Source: Variovorax sp. PBL-H6 (GTDB taxonomy: Bacteria; Pseudomonadota; Gammaproteobacteria; Burkholderiales; Burkholderiaceae_C). From it: DNA of 64,000 bases. The DNA lies in NCBI RefSeq assembly GCF_901827155.1, contig NZ_LR594659.1, positions 3,782,001 through 3,846,000 of the forward strand, in the 5' to 3' direction. The translations under genes and the position numbers were made by a program. The stretch's first letter is position 1; every line of letters begins with the position of its first letter. This document shows, one piece after another, positions 22,818 through 31,237 of this stretch. Below the pieces are notes generated by a model, which was not told the origin of the DNA, made no database searches, and worked only from the letters and a program-made list of their open reading frames with translations.

Positions 22818-24798
22818 CGAGCGCCTTGGCGACGTTGCTCACGTTCCAACGATGCTGCTCCAGCATCTGCAAGAGAACCTGCCGCTCGTTGGCTTGAATC
22901 GGGTTGAGTTTGACCGCGGGCACCGGGTCGACAGTCGCCGTGCTCGCCTCGGCACCCATCCTGTCCTCGGCAAAGACCGGCAGCGCAGCAGGGGCGTGCA
23001 CCGGCGACGACACCTGCCTGGCCGCGAGTGAAGGCAGGTGCTCCCGCGTGATGGTCTTGCCGTCGGCCAACGCGGCGGCGGTGCGCAGCACGTGCCGCAG
23101 CTGCCGCAGGTTGCCGGGCCACGGATGCGCCATCAGCAGGCGCTCGGCCTCGTCGCCGAGCCTGGAGGCGCTGCCGCCTTCGTCCGCCAGAACCGTCTGG
23201 ATCAGCTCGCGCTTGTCGCTGCGGTCGCGCAAGGGCGGCAGGTCGAGCTCGATGCCGGCCAGGCGGTAGTACAGGTCTTCGCGGAACCGGCCTTCGCGCA
23301 CCAGGGTCGGCAAATGGTTATGGCTCGCGCTCACGAGCTGGAAGTCCACCGGATGGGTTTCTTCGGTGCCGAGCGGCGTGACCTGCCTTTCGTCGAGCAC
23401 GCGCAGCAGGCGGGCCTGCAATTCGAGCGGCATGTCGGCGATTTCGTCGAGGAACAGCGTGCCGCCGTCGGCCTGCAGGATCTTGCCGCGGCGTCCGCTG
23501 CGCTGCGCGCCGGTGAAGGCGCCGGCCTTGTAGCCGAAGAGCTCGGACTCGATCAGCGTCTCGGGCAGGCTCGCGCAGTTGACCGCCACGAAGGCGCCGT
23601 CGGCATGCGGGCTGGTCTCGTGAATGGCGCGCGCGAAAACCTCCTTGCCGGAGCCGGTCTCGCCGCACAGCAGCACCGGGGTGCGGCGCGCCACCACACG
23701 CCGGGCGGTGTCGAGGTGCGCGACGAGCCGGGCGTCCTTGAAGGTGCGGATGCTGGGCGCAGTGCCCACCGCGGGCACGCGGGAAGGCGCGCGAAAGCCT
23801 TCGGCCTGCGGCTCGGCCAGTGCCAGCATGGCCGTGCCCGCTACACGCGCACGCGCGGGCGTGTCGGCGTCGGATGCAGGCCGGCGTGCGACTGCAAAGA
23901 AGCGCAGCGCCGCCTTGGCGCGGTACGCCACCACCGGGTGGAACGAAGAAGACAGGCTGCGCTGCAGGATGTCCTCGAGCGAGGTCTGGAACAGGTCGTC
24001 GATGCGCTGGGCGCGGATCTCGTCCATGGAATGCAGGCCGAGCTGGAACAGGGCGCTTCGGTTGGCCGCCAGGATGCGTCCGTCCTCGCCGACGGCCAGC
24101 TTGCCTTCGTGCAGCGTGTAGACGAATTCGGGGCGGCTGTGGAAGTGCAGCGGGTGCGCATTCGAAAAGCGCTTGTCGATGAGCCGGTTCTCGATCATGC
24201 GCACGGTCATGCCGAGCAGCACCAGCACGTGCTGCTGCATCAGGCTCGATCGGCTGGTGACGTCGAGCACGCCGATGATCTCGCCCGCCGGGTCGAGCAC
24301 CGGCACCGCCGAACAGGTGAGCTGCGTGAACTGGCTGAAGAAATGCTCGTCGCGCCGCACCGAGATCGGATGCGCGGCCGCGAGGCAGGTGCCCATGCCG
24401 TTGGTGCCGGCCTCGGCTTCACCCCACATGCCGCCGGCGTGCAGGCCCATCGGCTCGACCTCGGCAGCGAACTCCGGCGAAGACACCATGTGCACGATCA
24501 CGCCATCGGTGTCGGTCAGCACCACTGCACACTGGGGATCGGCGAGCTGCTGATAGAGCGTGGTCATCTCGTAGCGCGCGCATTCGATCACGTCGGCATG
24601 CTGGTTGCGCCGGCTCTGCAAGGCCCCCGACTCGATCACCACCGGCTCCCGCGCGCGTCCGGGGTCGAGGTGGTACTGATTCAGGCAGCGGCTCCACGAG
24701 CGCGTGACGAGGTCGTTGCCCTCTTCGTGAAAGCCTCGCCTCACGACGTCGAGCACGCGGTCGGCGTGCCGGTCACCTTGCCGCGGCATCAATGTCAT
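22750..24798 (-). CDS. AcoR-type sigma54-dependent enhancer-binding activator
   Basis: 682 residues. An N-terminal GAF-like sensor (VVLTDTDGVIVHM, AEAGTNGMGTCLA, VLDVTSRSS) is followed by a PAS-like linker. The AAA+ domain has Walker A GETGSGKE, ESELFGYKAGAFTGA with the sigma54-contacting GAFTGA, Walker B GGTLFLDEIAD and the R-finger region. A Fis helix-turn-helix ends the protein (WNVSNVAKALDVSRNTLYRK). It is the first long gene of the operon leading to mfnB. A matching -24/-12 promoter on the opposite strand at 24912-24927 is a likely target. The GAF domain suggests sensing of a small C1 or aromatic-type ligand (inference). Confidence 0.93.
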   Translation of the reverse strand: MTLMPRQGDRHADRVLDVVRRGFHEEGNDLVTRSWSRCLNQYHLDPGRAREPVVIESGALQSRRNQHADVIECARYEMTTLYQQLADPQCAVVLTDTDGVIVHMVSSPEFAAEVEPMGLHAGGMWGEAEAGTNGMGTCLAAAHPISVRRDEHFFSQFTQLTCSAVPVLDPAGEIIGVLDVTSRSSLMQQHVLVLLGMTVRMIENRLIDKRFSNAHPLHFHSRPEFVYTLHEGKLAVGEDGRILAANRSALFQLGLHSMDEIRAQRIDDLFQTSLEDILQRSLSSSFHPVVAYRAKAALRFFAVARRPASDADTPARARVAGTAMLALAEPQAEGFRAPSRVPAVGTAPSIRTFKDARLVAHLDTARRVVARRTPVLLCGETGSGKEVFARAIHETSPHADGAFVAVNCASLPETLIESELFGYKAGAFTGAQRSGRRGKILQADGGTLFLDEIADMPLELQARLLRVLDERQVTPLGTEETHPVDFQLVSASHNHLPTLVREGRFREDLYYRLAGIELDLPPLRDRSDKRELIQTVLADEGGSASRLGDEAERLLMAHPWPGNLRQLRHVLRTAAALADGKTITREHLPSLAARQVSSPVHAPAALPVFAEDRMGAEASTATVDPVPAVKLNPIQANERQVLLQMLEQHRWNVSNVAKALDVSRNTLYRKLHKLHIEISAPD

Positions 24799-24821
24799 TG
24801 GAGTTCTCCGGCGCGTTCCAT
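24795..24821 (-). CDS. 8-codon leader ORF coupled to the sigma54 activator gene
   Basis: An ATG at 24821 preceded by AAGGAG encodes MERAGELQ. Its TGA (24795-24797) overlaps the activator ATG at 24798 as ATGA. The activator also has its own weaker GGAG within this leader. Such an arrangement could set or regulate regulator synthesis by translational coupling. It may equally be a chance frame, although the ribosome site is better than that of the main gene. Confidence 0.35.
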   Translation of the reverse strand: MERAGELQ

Positions 24822-24911
24822 CGTGTCTCCTTCGTCATTGTTGAGCTTGACGGCACGCCGCGCACCCGGTGAAACACCGAGCCGGGACGGCGCCCGGGCG
24901 GCTCCGCTGAT

Positions 24912-24927
24912 TGGCCTGCATTTTGCG
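24912..24927 (+). promoter_or_regulatory. Sigma54 (-24/-12) promoter upstream of the FolB-like gene
   Basis: TGGCCTGCATTTTGCG contains GG (24913-24914) and GC (24925-24926) exactly 10 bp apart, with TGGC and TTGC intact, a close match to the sigma54 consensus. Transcription would start near 24938, about 70 nt before the FolB-like start codon at 25007. The divergently encoded sigma54 activator strengthens the call. I did not identify an upstream activator site with confidence. Confidence 0.7.
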
Positions 24928-25006
24928 TTGATGCGCCGTGCGTGGGGACTTCGGCTCTCCGGCGGACACACTTTCAAACATATTTGCTTCCAACCGGAGA
25001 CATGAC

Positions 25007-25519
25007 TTGAACAGCAGCGCGCGCCCTTCTGCCGGACAACCTTCCGATGCCGCTCGCCTCTCCGGCGCCGCCGAAACACTCCCGCCGCCGGACCTGATCT
25101 TCATCGAGGGCTTCAGGGGCGAGACGGTGATCGGCATCCACGAGTCCGAACTGCACCGCCCGCAGCCGCTGCTGATCGACGTGCACGCAGGCGTGCCGCG
25201 GGCAAGGGCCTGCGACACCGACTGGATCGGCGACACGATCGACTACAGCGCCGTGCGCGAGCGGCTGCACAGGCTGATGGCCGAGCACCGGCTGCAATTG
25301 CTCGAGGCCTTCGCCGAAGCCGTCGCGGAGATCCTGATCGACGAGTTCCACGCCAGCTGGGTTCGCGTCAAGGTCGTGAAGCCGCACAAGTTCGACGACG
25401 TGCAATCGGTCGGCGTGCAGATCGAGCGCCAGGCGCCCGCGCACCGCACGGCGAGATCGGCCCACGGCGCGACGGTGCTGAAGTTTCTCGCCAGCGGCAT
25501 GGTGCCCGCCAAGCGCTGA
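25007..25519 (+). CDS. Dihydroneopterin aldolase-like (FolB family) protein
   Basis: 170 residues from a TTG (25007) placed 6 nt after CCGGAGA. No in-frame ATG is suitable, and a nearby ATG at 25002 opens only ATG-ACT-TGA. FolB-fold signatures are IFIEGFRGETVIGIHESE, LLIDVHAG, DTIDYSAVRERL, LLEAFAEAVAEILI and VRVKVVKPHKF. The enzyme family cleaves or epimerises the dihydroneopterin side chain, an early pterin step shared by folate and methanopterin. Driven by the sigma54 promoter, it is probably the pathway-dedicated copy. About 20 N-terminal residues are unconserved. Confidence 0.82.
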   Translation: MNSSARPSAGQPSDAARLSGAAETLPPPDLIFIEGFRGETVIGIHESELHRPQPLLIDVHAGVPRARACDTDWIGDTIDYSAVRERLHRLMAEHRLQLLEAFAEAVAEILIDEFHASWVRVKVVKPHKFDDVQSVGVQIERQAPAHRTARSAHGATVLKFLASGMVPAKR

Positions 25520-25549
25520 GCCCGCCGCGCCTCTTTCGAGGCCCATGAA

Positions 25550-25582
25550 AAGAAGCCGGCACGGTTCACGCGCCGGCTTCTT
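25550..25582. terminator. Bidirectional terminator between the FolB-like gene and fae
   Basis: Perfect 11-bp arms AAGAAGCCGGC (25550-25560) and GCCGGCTTCTT (25572-25582) enclose an 11-nt loop, in the 80-bp gap between convergent genes. The A/T-rich arm ends provide short U stretches for both directions (CTTCTTCTC rightwards, TTCTTTTC leftwards). It would end the FolB transcript and the long minus-strand operon that finishes with fae. Confidence 0.8.
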
Positions 25583-25599
25583 CTCGTCGAGCTTGCGAT

Positions 25600-26112
25600 T
25601 CAGAGATGCGCCGCGAACGGATGCGCGGTCGTCCCCTTCTTGTCCACCACCTCGGCCGCCGTCGGCGAGCCCGATACGGCGCGCTGGATCGCCTCGCGCG
25701 TCGCCTGGTAGTTGTAGTCCTGGATCTTCTTGTCGTCGGTGGCTTGCCAATGGATGAACACGCCCACGCACAGGAACAGGTTGTCGGCCTCGGCCATGGG
25801 GATGGTGCCGTCCTCGACGCTGTCGGCCACGGCCAGTGCCACGGCGCGCTGGGCCGGCCCGAACATCTGCACTGCCTGCGTCGCGCCCTTGATGGTCACC
25901 TTGTTGAACATGACGGTCGGGGGTTTCGTCAGCAGGTTGGGCGCCACCACTGCAAGCAGAGAAGTGAACCCGTCCTTGTTGTTGGTCAGCGCGTTGGCGA
26001 AGGCCGTTTCGGCGGCACCGCCGCGCGGGCCGATGAGCAGGTCGATGTGGGCGACTTCATTGCCCTCGCCGACGAGCGATTCGCCCACCATCAGTCGATC
26101 GATTTTTGCCAT
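25600..26112 (-). CDS. fae: Formaldehyde-activating enzyme Fae
   Basis: 170 residues, [34 protein letters not shown] with the catalytic-region histidine, [13 protein letters not shown] [11 protein letters not shown] and the C-terminal [15 protein letters not shown]. Fae catalyses condensation of formaldehyde with H4MPT to methylene-H4MPT, the entry step of the pathway. A strong ribosome site (GAGGAGACC) precedes the ATG, in keeping with its usual high abundance. It is the last gene of the minus-strand operon before the terminator at 25550-25582. Confidence 0.97.
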   Translation of the reverse strand: MAKIDRLMVGESLVGEGNEVAHIDLLIGPRGGAAETAFANALTNNKDGFTSLLAVVAPNLLTKPPTVMFNKVTIKGATQAVQMFGPAQRAVALAVADSVEDGTIPMAEADNLFLCVGVFIHWQATDDKKIQDYNYQATREAIQRAVSGSPTAAEVVDKKGTTAHPFAAHL

Positions 26113-26184
26113 GGTCTCGGGTCTCCTCTAAGGTGATAGGGTCGTTGCGGCACGGCCGGGATGACCAGCGCAGAGCCGTGGGTA

Positions 26185-27123
26185 TCACGATCCGTGCCAC
26201 CCGATCGCTGCATCGCGCGCCGGCGCCGCGCTCGATTCGACGAAGCCGGCAAGCATCAGGGCCGCCACCGTCAGATCGGCACTGGTCCCCGGGTTGATGC
26301 GTGCGGCTTTCAGGCTCGCGTCCCAGCTCGCGAAGCCGGGGTCGGCATCGAGCACGGCGCCTGCACGCTCGCGCTCGCGCCAGCCTTGCGCCGCCGCCAT
26401 GACAGTCTGTGCCACGCCCTCGCCGTGATTTCGAACAATGTGTGAATCGGCGAAGTCGCTCAGCCAGGCCAGGTAAAGGCGTTGGACGCGCGCCACAGTG
26501 CTCGCGTCGGGCAACGCAGCGGGATCGGCAGCCCCTTGCCCGCAGGCGACCGTGCCGGGCGGCACTTCGAAGGCCAGCGCGAACAAGTCCGCGTATCCGT
26601 CGCGGTACTGGCGCGCGATCAGGTCGCGCTGCGCGGCCAGGGCCATGGCGGCGCGCAGGTCGATGCTCGGCACGTCGCGCACATCCTCGGCCGGCGCACT
26701 TCCCAGGCCGCCGGGACGCGCGCGCGCGATCGCGCGGTACGCCGCGCGCGCATCCTCGACGTCGAGCGCCGCCAGCACCGAGTCGACGGCCTCTTCGAGG
26801 GCGGCTCGCGTCGTGGCGCCAGGGTGGCGTTCCACGGCGACTGCAATGGGCGCGCACAGCAGCAGGATGCCGAGGTTGGTGTTGCATCCCGCGACGGCCC
26901 AGCTCGCGGCGACGGCTCGCTCGATGCGCGCGCCCACGCCCAGGCCCGGCTCGAACAGCGCGCCGGCGGCGGCTTGCGCGCTGGCGATGAACATCGAAGC
27001 CTCCATGCCGTGGCCCGGAGAAACGAGGCTGACATTGCCCGGCTTGCGTACCGCGACATCGAGCCAGCAGGCCCGCAGGAAAGAGGCGCGCGCCCGTTCG
27101 ATCGCGGCTTGCGGTTCGCTCAT
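26185..27123 (-). CDS. Triphosphoribosyl-dephospho-CoA synthase (CitG/MdcB) family protein
   Basis: 312 residues from MSEPQAAIERARASFLRAC. KPGNVSLVSPGHGMEASMF, CNTNLGILLLCAPIA, SHIVRNHGEGVAQTV and NPGTSADLTVAALML match the all-helical CitG/MdcB family. No citrate lyase or malonate decarboxylase genes are nearby, so the classical role is unlikely. Family members are conserved in H4MPT clusters, where a ribosylation-type step is an attractive but unproved idea. Its ATG shares a base with the upstream stop (TGATG). Confidence 0.82.
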   Translation of the reverse strand: MSEPQAAIERARASFLRACWLDVAVRKPGNVSLVSPGHGMEASMFIASAQAAAGALFEPGLGVGARIERAVAASWAVAGCNTNLGILLLCAPIAVAVERHPGATTRAALEEAVDSVLAALDVEDARAAYRAIARARPGGLGSAPAEDVRDVPSIDLRAAMALAAQRDLIARQYRDGYADLFALAFEVPPGTVACGQGAADPAALPDASTVARVQRLYLAWLSDFADSHIVRNHGEGVAQTVMAAAQGWRERERAGAVLDADPGFASWDASLKAARINPGTSADLTVAALMLAGFVESSAAPARDAAIGWHGS

Positions 27124-28079
27124 CAGGCGCGCCGCTCCGGAGCCATGCCGTCCTGCAGACGAGGCCGCATCTGCACCATCTTGCGGTCGAGCAGATCGTC
27201 GACGATGGCGCGGGCGATGTTGAACGCGGTCACGCGCTGCAGCCCCTGCCATGCGGCAACGCCATTGACTTCCAGCACCTGGATGCGCGGTCCGCTCGCC
27301 GCAGCGATGAGGTCGACTCCCGCATAGTCCATGTCCAGCGCGAGTGCGGCGCGTTCGGCCAGTCGCGCGAGCGGCGCTTCGAGTTCGGCCGGCTCGCAGC
27401 GGGCGCCCTGGGCCACGTTGTGGATCCAATGCGCGCTGACGCGCCGCATCGCGGTCACGGCGCGCCCGCCCACCACCAGCACGCGCCAGTCGAACCCCGG
27501 CGCGGTCACTGGCGGCACGAAGCGCTGCAGGTAAGCGAGCCCCGCGTAGCGCGCGTCGATGTCGGGCATCGCATGGTGTTCCCCGTCGATCTCGCCCACC
27601 AGCTGCAGGTCCTTGCCTTGCGAACCGAACAGCGGTTTGATCACCAGCGCATGGCCCGCCGCCGTCTCGCGCATCGCAATGCGCCGGGCCTGGGCCGCGG
27701 ATTCGGTCGCCCAGGTGGGCGGAGCGGGAATGCGCGCGGCATGCAGCAGCAGGCTGGTCATCGACTTGTCGACCGTACGCTCGATCGCGCGGGCGTCGTT
27801 GTAGACCGGCACGCCGAGCTCACGCAACGCATGCAGCACGCCGAGGCGCTTGGTGACCTGCTCGAAGCTGCCGCCGGCGATGCCGCGGACCAGCACCGCA
27901 TCGGGCAGCTCGCGGCCGTAGCCGGGAATGACCAGGCCATGCCATGCGGCCGTGGTGTCGATCTGGCAGGCGGCGAGATCCACGCAGCGTCCGACGGCGC
28001 CGCGTGCGCGCAGCGCGGCTTGCAGCTGGCGCGTGTGCCAGCCGATCTCGTCGCTCATGATGGCCACGCGAAGGGTCAT
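27123..28079 (-). CDS. RimK-type ATP-grasp ligase, MptN-like
   Basis: 318 residues. The N-terminal segment MTLRVAIMSDEIGWH is followed by ERTVDKSMTSLLLHAARIP, the nucleotide loop LVIKPLFGSQGKDLQLV, and catalytic-core residues in DWRVLVVGGRAV, NVAQGA and VLEVNGVAAWQG. RimK-type enzymes add glutamate to carboxylates, and archaeal MptN attaches glutamate to H4MPT-type cofactors. Position between mch and the CitG-like gene makes a tail-glutamylation role likely. It starts 30 nt after mch. Confidence 0.83.
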   Translation of the reverse strand: MTLRVAIMSDEIGWHTRQLQAALRARGAVGRCVDLAACQIDTTAAWHGLVIPGYGRELPDAVLVRGIAGGSFEQVTKRLGVLHALRELGVPVYNDARAIERTVDKSMTSLLLHAARIPAPPTWATESAAQARRIAMRETAAGHALVIKPLFGSQGKDLQLVGEIDGEHHAMPDIDARYAGLAYLQRFVPPVTAPGFDWRVLVVGGRAVTAMRRVSAHWIHNVAQGARCEPAELEAPLARLAERAALALDMDYAGVDLIAAASGPRIQVLEVNGVAAWQGLQRVTAFNIARAIVDDLLDRKMVQMRPRLQDGMAPERRA

Positions 28080-28109
28080 GCGTGGACTCCGCGGATCGAA
28101 CGCGTCACT

Positions 28110-29120
28110 TCAGGCCTCCTGCAGCCACAGCCGCTGCAGCAGCGCCATGTCGCAGGCGCCGCCATGCCAGGTGCGTCCGCTGTCGAGGTTGCTGACCCAC
28201 ACCTCGGCCGGGGCGAACAGCGCGTGGTCGATCTTGTAGAAGTCGTACGCCGCCTCCCTGAAGATCTCCGCGAACGAGCGACCGTGGTCCGGCGAGTTGC
28301 GCGAGGGCAGCGCGTGCGCCAGCGCACGCGCTGCGTCGTCACCGCCGCGCACCGCCAGATGCACGCGCCCGCCGTAGAGGATCGCGTCGTTGGTGCGCCC
28401 CATGGCTTCCACGCCGTCGCTGCTCGGCGAAGGCAGCGGCGCGCTGCCGGCGCCATCGACAATGTCTGCCAGCGAATAGCCGAGCTCGTGCGCCTTGTGC
28501 AGTGCGACCTCGAGCACGCGCGCGACCACCTGCGTGGTGCCCGCGAGGCTGGTGGTGGGCGTGAGGATCAGCGTCAGGCCCTCGGCGGGCAGTTCGCAGT
28601 CGCGCAGCACCTTGTCGATGACGATCTTCGGCGGCATGCGGTCGACCTCCAGCACGAGCACGCCGGCTTGCGCGTGATCGCGATAGCCGAGCTCGCCGAA
28701 GAGCTTCTCCTTGACCGCCAGCGCGCGCGCCGGACCGGAGCCGAGCGAGAAGAACTTCTTGCCGCCGGTCTCCTCCTTGGTGGCCGACAGGCTCCAGCCT
28801 GCGTACTGGCTCCCCAGGCAGGCCAGCACCGGCCGCGAGCTCCGGACATCGAGCCAGCTCGGCCAGGCTTCGGCGCTGCCCCCGCCCCGCAGCACCACGT
28901 GGCCGAGGCCGCCCATGCAGATCTCGCCGATGCGAAGTCCGGCCGCGATGCTGCCGCGGGCCTCGATGCCGGCATCGACGATGCGCACGCCGGTGTCGTC
29001 GTCGCGTTGCACGCGCAACCCGAGCACTTCGGCATCGGCCAGCAGGCGCTCGACCAAAGGCCGGGCCAGCAGGTTGACGCTCAGGGCCGCGTCGGTGCAC
29101 GGCGGGGAAATGTTGCTCAT
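28110..29120 (-). CDS. mch: Methenyl-H4MPT cyclohydrolase Mch
   Basis: 336 residues from MSNISPPCTDAALSVNLLA. Conserved blocks include ICMGGLGHVVLRGG, SQYAGWSLSATKEETGGKKF, SLGSGPARALAVKE, TPTTSLAGTTQVVARV and FYKIDHALFAPAEVWV. The enzyme hydrolyses methenyl-H4MPT to formyl-H4MPT between MtdB and the Fhc complex. The ATG overlaps the upstream ATP-grasp stop (ATGA). Confidence 0.97.
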   Translation of the reverse strand: MSNISPPCTDAALSVNLLARPLVERLLADAEVLGLRVQRDDDTGVRIVDAGIEARGSIAAGLRIGEICMGGLGHVVLRGGGSAEAWPSWLDVRSSRPVLACLGSQYAGWSLSATKEETGGKKFFSLGSGPARALAVKEKLFGELGYRDHAQAGVLVLEVDRMPPKIVIDKVLRDCELPAEGLTLILTPTTSLAGTTQVVARVLEVALHKAHELGYSLADIVDGAGSAPLPSPSSDGVEAMGRTNDAILYGGRVHLAVRGGDDAARALAHALPSRNSPDHGRSFAEIFREAAYDFYKIDHALFAPAEVWVSNLDSGRTWHGGACDMALLQRLWLQEA

Positions 29121-30268
29121 GCCAAGGTCTCCAGTGATTGCAACAGCCGGTCGCGGCCTTGGTTCAGGCGCGTGCGCACCTCCAGGGCGCTGCTTCCGCT
29201 CGCGCTCAGGGTGCACAGGGGGTCGTCGGCATCGAAGTGCTGCCCGGCGGCGGGCAGGTCGTGGATGCCGGGCCAGGCGTCAAGCTGCCGTGCTGCCGCT
29301 TCATCGAGCCGCATCGGCCGGGGCGCGAACACGATCTCGATCCCTTCGATCTCCCTCACCTGCCGTGGCGTTGATTGCGGCAGCTCGCCATGAACGCAGG
29401 CACGCAGGTGCATCTGCATCAGGCCCGGCCAGCCGGCCTGCCTGGGATACAAGCTCATGCTCGCGGGCGGCCGCGGGTTGACTTCCAGCACACCGATCGC
29501 GTCGCCGTCGCGCATGAAGTCGAGGCTGCACAAGCCCTGCAGCGCGAACTCCGCGACGAGCGCACGCGCGATCGCAGTCACGCGATGCGCAATGCCGCTC
29601 GCCAGCGGCACCGGACCGACAGCGCCACAGAAGACGCAAGGCCGCGCGCCGAAGGTGCGCACGCTCAGTTCGTTGAATCCGAGCACATGGGCATCCCGTC
29701 CATTGGCAATGAAGGTGGCGGACATCGGCACGCCTTGCATCTCGCGCTGGAAGTACCGGTGCGCGTACGGCTGCTCGTCCTTTCGCCAGGGCGGCCGGCG
29801 GACATGCCAGCCGCCGCAGCCATGCGCGTCTTTCATGAGCCAACCCGCCGCGTCCTCCGGCGGGTCGAGGCTCACTCGCGGATGCGGCATGCCGCGCGCG
29901 GCCAGAAAGCCGAAGAACACCGCCGGATCTCGCAGGCGGCGCACCGCCGCCGCAGCGGTACCGATCAGCGGCAGCACTGCGGCGCCGCGTTCGAGCAGGT
30001 CGGGCTCGCCCTCGAAGCCGCTGCCGGCCACCCAGCCCACCAGCGGGTCCCCGCTTGCGCGCTGGCGCGCCAGCGCGCCCAATGCCCCGAGCACTGCCGC
30101 CGCATCGATGCGCAGGCTGCCCGGTTCGCCGATCGGCAGCCAGCTGGACGCGGCGCGGCGCGTATCGACGTCGCCGAAGAGATCGAGCGCGACCACGTCG
30201 AAGCCATCGAGCGCCGCGGCCTCGGCCATCGCACGCGCGGAGATGGCGGCCACGGCGAGCGTCGGCAT
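29117..30268 (-). CDS. ATP-grasp family protein of the H4MPT cluster
   Basis: 383 residues from MPTLAVAAISARAMAEAA. ATP-grasp elements are GWLMKDAHGCGGWHV, YFQREMQGVPMSATF and the metal-site segment CSLDFMRDGDAIGVLEVNPRPP, with a divergent N-terminal pre-grasp region. It lies between mtdB (TAATG overlap) and mch (ATGA overlap), so its product is made in step with catalytic C1 enzymes. The substrate is unknown; a ligation in the carrier tail is the natural guess. Confidence 0.8.
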   Translation of the reverse strand: MPTLAVAAISARAMAEAAALDGFDVVALDLFGDVDTRRAASSWLPIGEPGSLRIDAAAVLGALGALARQRASGDPLVGWVAGSGFEGEPDLLERGAAVLPLIGTAAAAVRRLRDPAVFFGFLAARGMPHPRVSLDPPEDAAGWLMKDAHGCGGWHVRRPPWRKDEQPYAHRYFQREMQGVPMSATFIANGRDAHVLGFNELSVRTFGARPCVFCGAVGPVPLASGIAHRVTAIARALVAEFALQGLCSLDFMRDGDAIGVLEVNPRPPASMSLYPRQAGWPGLMQMHLRACVHGELPQSTPRQVREIEGIEIVFAPRPMRLDEAAARQLDAWPGIHDLPAAGQHFDADDPLCTLSASGSSALEVRTRLNQGRDRLLQSLETLA

Positions 30269-31182
30269 TACGCGGTCTTGGCGGCCTGCTCGGCCAGGAA
30301 GGCGCGAGCGACGGCGAAGGCCTCGGCAAAGCCGAGCACCTGCGGCTTGTCGGCCTCGCACATCTGGACCAGCAGGCGATGCTGCGTCTGGTACTTGACG
30401 TTGCCGATCGCGAGCGCGCCGATGCCGACAGCCTTCGTGCCGGCCAGCGGCTTGGCGTCGTCCATCACGCCGAGGCCGGCGATGCCTTCCGGCGGCACGG
30501 CATTCACGTCGGCGGCCACCTTGAGACGGGTGGCGGCGCCGAGCGCCTCCGCCGACACGACCTGGACACCCGCCGCCGCGCAGGCCAGCAGGACATCCGC
30601 CTCGCCGAGGGACGTGCGCACCGCGGCGGGGTCGCCGCCAGACCGGCCGTGCAAGCCGACCCCGAAGCGCCGGCCGGTTTCCTGCGCCGCCTCTTCGGCG
30701 GCATCGATGCCGTTGCGGCTGGACAGGAAGACTTCGGCGCCGCCGAGCGCTGCAATCACGCCCGCCACGCGGCCCACCGGACCGGTGCCGCCCAGGATCA
30801 GCACGCGCTGGCCTTCCAGCGCCTGCCCCTGGCGCTTCAGGGCCGCCTCGACGCAGGCCACCATCGCAGCGGCCGTGGTGTAGGCGCCGCTCGGATCGGC
30901 CATCAACGAGACGACGAAGGGCTTGACCATCGAGGTCTTCGCGCGCTCGAGCATGTCGGCCGCCAGCAGCGCGTCGCGTCCGCCGATGAAGATGCCGGTT
31001 CGCGCGGCGCCCTTCGGCCCGCGCGAGAAGATGGTGTCCTGCGTCAGCGCGGCGATGCGGTCGAGGCCGACCTCGCAGTACGGCACGATGATCTGGTAGC
31101 CGGCATCCGCTGCCATGTTGATGTCGAAGGGGCTCATCTGCCGGCCGGGCGTGAACATGTGGAGGATGCGAGGACGTTCCAT
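30268..31182 (-). CDS. mtdB: NAD(P)-dependent methylene-H4MPT dehydrogenase MtdB
   Basis: 304 residues from MERPRILHMFTPGRQMSPF. FDINMAADAGYQIIVPYC and TGIFIGGRDALLAADML are carrier-site blocks, VLILGGTGPVGRVAGVIAALGG is the Rossmann nucleotide loop, and a FLSSRNG segment follows it. MtdB oxidises methylene-H4MPT to methenyl-H4MPT, the main NAD(P)H-yielding step of formaldehyde oxidation. It is 55 nt downstream of mptG in the same operon. Confidence 0.96.
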   Translation of the reverse strand: MERPRILHMFTPGRQMSPFDINMAADAGYQIIVPYCEVGLDRIAALTQDTIFSRGPKGAARTGIFIGGRDALLAADMLERAKTSMVKPFVVSLMADPSGAYTTAAAMVACVEAALKRQGQALEGQRVLILGGTGPVGRVAGVIAALGGAEVFLSSRNGIDAAEEAAQETGRRFGVGLHGRSGGDPAAVRTSLGEADVLLACAAAGVQVVSAEALGAATRLKVAADVNAVPPEGIAGLGVMDDAKPLAGTKAVGIGALAIGNVKYQTQHRLLVQMCEADKPQVLGFAEAFAVARAFLAEQAAKTA

Positions 31183-31237
31183 GGGAGCCTTCGGGTGTGG
31201 AGGGTGTGCTGAAGCTGGACGATGCGCTGGCGGCCCG

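Noticed and set aside
22496..23122. 208-codon minus-strand ORF containing the ATG at 22708
   Set aside because: Most of it is a shadow of the sigma54 activator and flavoprotein genes. Only its ribosome-site/ATG is of interest, and that is reported as a finding.
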